From assembly GCA_016938535.1 (NCBI GenBank), contig JAFGUL010000071.1, positions 1-9,271 of the forward strand: a DNA stretch of 9,271 bases, given 5' to 3'. Position numbers and translations under genes: made by a program. Within the stretch, counting starts at the first letter, position 1. Each line of letters begins with the position of its first letter. The stretch is from Candidatus Delongbacteria bacterium (GTDB lineage Bacteria > Delongbacteria > UBA4055). The notes under the pieces are model-generated. The model saw only the letters and a program-made list of their open reading frames with translations. It searched no databases and was not told where the DNA came from. Shown here piece by piece: positions 6,608 to 9,271 of the stretch.

Positions 6608-7798
6608 ATGAAGAAGAATTTCAGGATACTGTTCGTTGATGATGAACAGCCGGTCCTTAACGGTATCAGAAGGATATTCCAGGCAAGAAGAAGCGACTGG
6701 GAGCTTATATTCGCCACGAGCGGCAGAGAAGGCCTCCAGAAAGCCTCGATAATGGAATTCGACCTTATCGTAACGGACGGAAAAATGCCGGGAATGAGCG
6801 GAAGCGAAATGCTTAAGGAAATGAAGTCCAAAGGTTTGACGAAAGATGTTCCGACCATAATGCTTACCGGATATGTTGATGACGACATGAGAAAAGAAGC
6901 TCTTGAATGCGGTATCATCGAGTTCGTAAACAAACCTGTGATCCCTGACGAGTTTGTCCTTAGGATCGAAAATGTGCTTAATTTCAAGATGATGCATGAC
7001 GAACTTAAAAGTTCCACTGACGAACTTACGGCCGCAAACGAGGAATTAAGCAAGCTGTATGAAGTGATCTCAGAACAGAAAGCCGAGCTTGAAGAACTTA
7101 ACGAGGTAAAGAGTCAGTTCATTGAGATAGCTATGAACGATTTCAGAAATTCTACGCAGAAGATCGCTGACCTTACCGCTGACCTTTCAGATATGATGGA
7201 TCCCGATTCCGAGAAAGAAAAACTGGATAAAGCTGCAGCTATCTATAAATGCGCAGAAGAACTTGCCGGGATCTATACCAAGATAATGAATGTAGCAGAT
7301 GTTACTTCAGGAAATCTGAAGCTGAAATATTCAAAAGTAAATACTCTGAATTTCTTTTCAGAGCTTACGGCTCAGGCGATCTCGTCAGCAGAAAAGAAAG
7401 AGATCAAAGTCGTCTCCCGTCATGACAATATTCTTCCCGTTGAGAATTTCATGGACGAAAACAAGATATGGATAGCTCTTGACAGGATAATTGAAAATGC
7501 AGTAAAATATTCAGAATCTTCAACAACTATTGAACTTTACCTTGGGTATAAAGATAATCAGCTCGTTTTCACTGTAAAAGACTTCGGCATAGGTATATTA
7601 AAAGATGATCTTATCGATATTTTCAAATTTTCTTCGGGAGAAGAGGAAGAGGTGAATAAACAGGGGGTAAGTCTGCCTATAGTCAAGAAAATAGTTGAAG
7701 CTCACAACGGTGAAATTACAGCAGAAAGCAAATTCGGAGGCGGATCAACATTTAAGATCAGCCTGCCGCTCTTAGAGGAATTACCGGAGAATAACTGA
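6608..7798 (+). CDS. Response regulator fused to a degenerate, His-less kinase module
   Basis: This is a soluble protein of 396 residues. The N-terminal receiver (about 5-125) is intact: Asp11-Asp12, phosphoacceptor Asp57 in IVTDGKMPGMSG, Thr87 and Lys109-Pro110. A coiled coil of charged heptads follows (about 130-168). The next segment, VKSQFIEIAMNDFRNS, aligns with the H-box of HisKA kinases (compare FLAIxSHDLRNP), but the His is Asn177. The ATPase-like domain keeps the N-box (Asn297 in IIENAVKYS) and G1 (DFGIGI at 325-330). Its ATP lid is short and acid-rich (GEEEE), and G2 reads GVSLPIV where GLGLAIV is expected. It may bind ATP weakly, but cannot autophosphorylate in the usual way. It could be a phosphorylated switch whose kinase-like half acts on a partner. 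GGAG at 6597-6600 is the ribosome binding site. It lies 18 bases after one kinase and 4 bases before another. Confidence 0.9.
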   Translation: MKKNFRILFVDDEQPVLNGIRRIFQARRSDWELIFATSGREGLQKASIMEFDLIVTDGKMPGMSGSEMLKEMKSKGLTKDVPTIMLTGYVDDDMRKEALECGIIEFVNKPVIPDEFVLRIENVLNFKMMHDELKSSTDELTAANEELSKLYEVISEQKAELEELNEVKSQFIEIAMNDFRNSTQKIADLTADLSDMMDPDSEKEKLDKAAAIYKCAEELAGIYTKIMNVADVTSGNLKLKYSKVNTLNFFSELTAQAISSAEKKEIKVVSRHDNILPVENFMDENKIWIALDRIIENAVKYSESSTTIELYLGYKDNQLVFTVKDFGIGILKDDLIDIFKFSSGEEEEVNKQGVSLPIVKKIVEAHNGEITAESKFGGGSTFKISLPLLEELPENN

Positions 7799-7802
7799 TA
7801 AT

Positions 7803-9271
7803 ATGAGTACCGGCAATAAAAAATTCGGTTCATTGTTTAAAAACTACTTTCTCTATCTTTCAGTATTTACGATCGAGATCATAGCCGTAGTCGGATTTTT
7901 TACATGGAAGAACAGGGAAATACTGATCAGTTCGGCAGTTATTGAGAAGCTGAATAATTCTCAGGAATACGAACAGTTCCTCGATGCCTATAAAGCCACG
8001 ATCGGGCACTATTATCTGATGGCCGCAATTGTAATATTCTCGGTTATTATCCTTTCGGCTCTTATACATATTCTGATGAAAAAGAGGATCAAAGACATAG
8101 AAAGACTGAAGTATCTTGAAAGTGTTACGGAAAATTCCGAACAGATAATGAAAAGCGAAGCCAAGTACAGATCCCTCTTCGAAAATAACGGCACTGCGAT
8201 ACTTATAGTGGGAGATGATGAACTTATAAGCGACTGCAACACTAAGTTCGTTGAACTTCTCGGATACTCTGACAAAGAAGAACTTATAAAAACGATGCAT
8301 TGGGAAAAGATAGTTTGTGATGATGATATTCTGAGAGTCAAAGAGTATGACAGATTAAGAAGAGAGGATCCTGCAAAAGCTCCTTCCGAATACACTATGA
8401 AAATGATCACAAAGAGCGGTGCGATAAAGCATGTGATCGTTACAGTGATAGTAACTCACGGGACAGAGCAGCTCGCCTCAATAGTGGACATTACAGAGAT
8501 CATTGAGAAAGATGCCGCTATAAAAGAACAGGAAGAGATACTCAGTCAGGCTCAGGAAATAGCTTCGCTGGGAAGCTGGTCATACTATCCTGAAAAGGCC
8601 GGCGAGCTTATAATTTCTAAGGAATTCGCCAATATAATAAATATCTCCGAAGAAGACACAAAAGATCTGACTCTTGACAGGCTGAAAAGAAAATATGAAT
8701 TCGATCAGTTCTGCATTGAAGTCGAAAAAGCATACAGGGAAAACAGCACTGCAGACAGAGAAATAACCTATCTCGACCGCAGAAAAGACGGTAACGACAG
8801 AACGATATATCTCAAACTGATGGCCAGACTTGTTCCCGGTAACGGCGGATCAGCTAAAATGACCGGTATCATTCAGGACATATCTGATATAAAGCAGATC
8901 GAGAATGAGATCAAAAGAACAAACAGGGACATGAAGAACCTGATATATGTAACGACCCATGACCTTCAGGCGCCGCTAATAAGTATTGAAGGCTTTTCAA
9001 ACCTGCTTTTAAGATCGGCAGAGAAGGGAGGGATAAGTTCAGATACCGCAGAATACCTTGAAAGGATAGTATTTAATATTCGAAACATGAGCTCACTTTT
9101 CAGAAATTTCTTCGATGTAACCAGGGTAAACGCTTCAAGAAATCCTTTTGAACATATTAACACTGTCGGAATTATAGAAGACGCTGTCAGGGAAAAGAAA
9201 ATGATGTGCGACAGATACGGTGCTCAGATCTCGATCGTAAATGATGAAGAGATACCCGATATTTTTGCCGA
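7803..9271 (+). CDS. Membrane-bound PAS-PAS histidine kinase, 3' end outside window
   Basis: The frame is open from the ATG at 7803 to the right edge, giving 489 residues without a stop. Two membrane helices (about 13-34 and 70-92) enclose a short outer loop of about 35 residues (36-69), too small for a usual sensor domain. Two PAS domains follow in the cytoplasm. The first (about 118-233) has YRSLFENNGTAILIV and ends at VDITEI; the second (about 245-365) has QEIASLGSWSYYPE and ends at IIQDISDIKQIE. The HisKA domain has H-box TTHDLQAPL, so His386 is the predicted phosphoacceptor, of the type seen in phytochrome-like and DHp HDLQEPL kinases. Only the start of the ATPase domain is present. The gene begins 4 bases after the previous stop, so it belongs to the same operon; its only upstream GGAG (7786-7789) is a distant 13 bases. 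It could be a second phosphate source for the receiver encoded just before it. Confidence 0.9.
   Translation, partial: MSTGNKKFGSLFKNYFLYLSVFTIEIIAVVGFFTWKNREILISSAVIEKLNNSQEYEQFLDAYKATIGHYYLMAAIVIFSVIILSALIHILMKKRIKDIERLKYLESVTENSEQIMKSEAKYRSLFENNGTAILIVGDDELISDCNTKFVELLGYSDKEELIKTMHWEKIVCDDDILRVKEYDRLRREDPAKAPSEYTMKMITKSGAIKHVIVTVIVTHGTEQLASIVDITEIIEKDAAIKEQEEILSQAQEIASLGSWSYYPEKAGELIISKEFANIINISEEDTKDLTLDRLKRKYEFDQFCIEVEKAYRENSTADREITYLDRRKDGNDRTIYLKLMARLVPGNGGSAKMTGIIQDISDIKQIENEIKRTNRDMKNLIYVTTHDLQAPLISIEGFSNLLLRSAEKGGISSDTAEYLERIVFNIRNMSSLFRNFFDVTRVNASRNPFEHINTVGIIEDAVREKKMMCDRYGAQISIVNDEEIPDIFA

Noticed and set aside
6484..7053. Reverse-strand open frames across the junction of the two kinases
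   Set aside because: They run antisense to conserved HATPase and receiver motifs and show Ser/Leu/Ile-rich composition typical of shadows.
7860..8410. Reverse-strand open frames under the third kinase
   Set aside because: The + frame from 7803 is open to the window edge with membrane helices, PAS and HisKA motifs, so these are antisense shadows.
1..9271. tRNA or rRNA genes, CRISPR arrays, insertion sequences, attachment sites
   Set aside because: No spaced direct repeats, tRNA-like cloverleaf, complete transposase or terminal inverted repeats were seen. The integrase-like part of the TPR gene lacks catalytic residues and flanking repeats.

Overview
The window is bacterial: tightly packed, all genes on the + strand, with Shine-Dalgarno-like GGAG sites before most starts. 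Base composition is moderately AT-rich outside recG. Arg is written mostly as AGA/AGG, and ATA is common for Ile. The taxon cannot be fixed from this sequence. RecG, a signal-peptide microprotein, a NosR/PceC-like membrane flavoprotein and several multi-domain sensor kinases fit a free-living, probably anaerobic or microaerophilic bacterium with an envelope. An FCB-group or candidate-phylum lineage is only a guess.

Region 1 (1-2763): the C-terminal half of the RecG helicase, entering from the left edge, is followed with a 4-bp ATGA overlap by a 619-residue protein. That protein has an N-terminal part resembling a degenerate rve (retroviral-type integrase) core and a long TPR-like helical repeat region. 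Region 2 (2764-3761): a 163-base gap with weak terminator-like hairpins, then three small genes: a 56-residue exported Trp/Pro-rich microprotein, a 107-residue protein of unknown family, and an 83-residue protein resembling a lone WYL domain. A 13-bp hairpin terminator closes this group. Region 3 (3805-4977): a membrane protein with a periplasmic FMN-binding domain (SGAT flavinylation motif) and two CX3CP cysteine motifs. Region 4 (5051-end): three consecutive signalling kinases with gaps of 18 and 4 bases. They are REC-PAS-HisKA-HATPase, REC-coiled coil-HisKA-like-HATPase, and a membrane-bound PAS-PAS-HisKA protein cut by the right edge.

The most interesting signal is in region 4. The first kinase has an intact kinase core, but its receiver has lost the phosphoacceptor Asp (now Asn57). 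The second has an intact receiver (Asp57), but its H-box has lost the His (now Asn177) and its G2 box is altered. The two neighbours are therefore degenerate in opposite halves, which suggests one split phosphorelay in which the pseudo-domains serve as docking or allosteric parts. No DNA-binding output domain is seen in the window. Other points worth a look are the integrase-like/TPR fusion coupled to recG, the microprotein/WYL-like cassette, and a roughly threefold excess of GATC.
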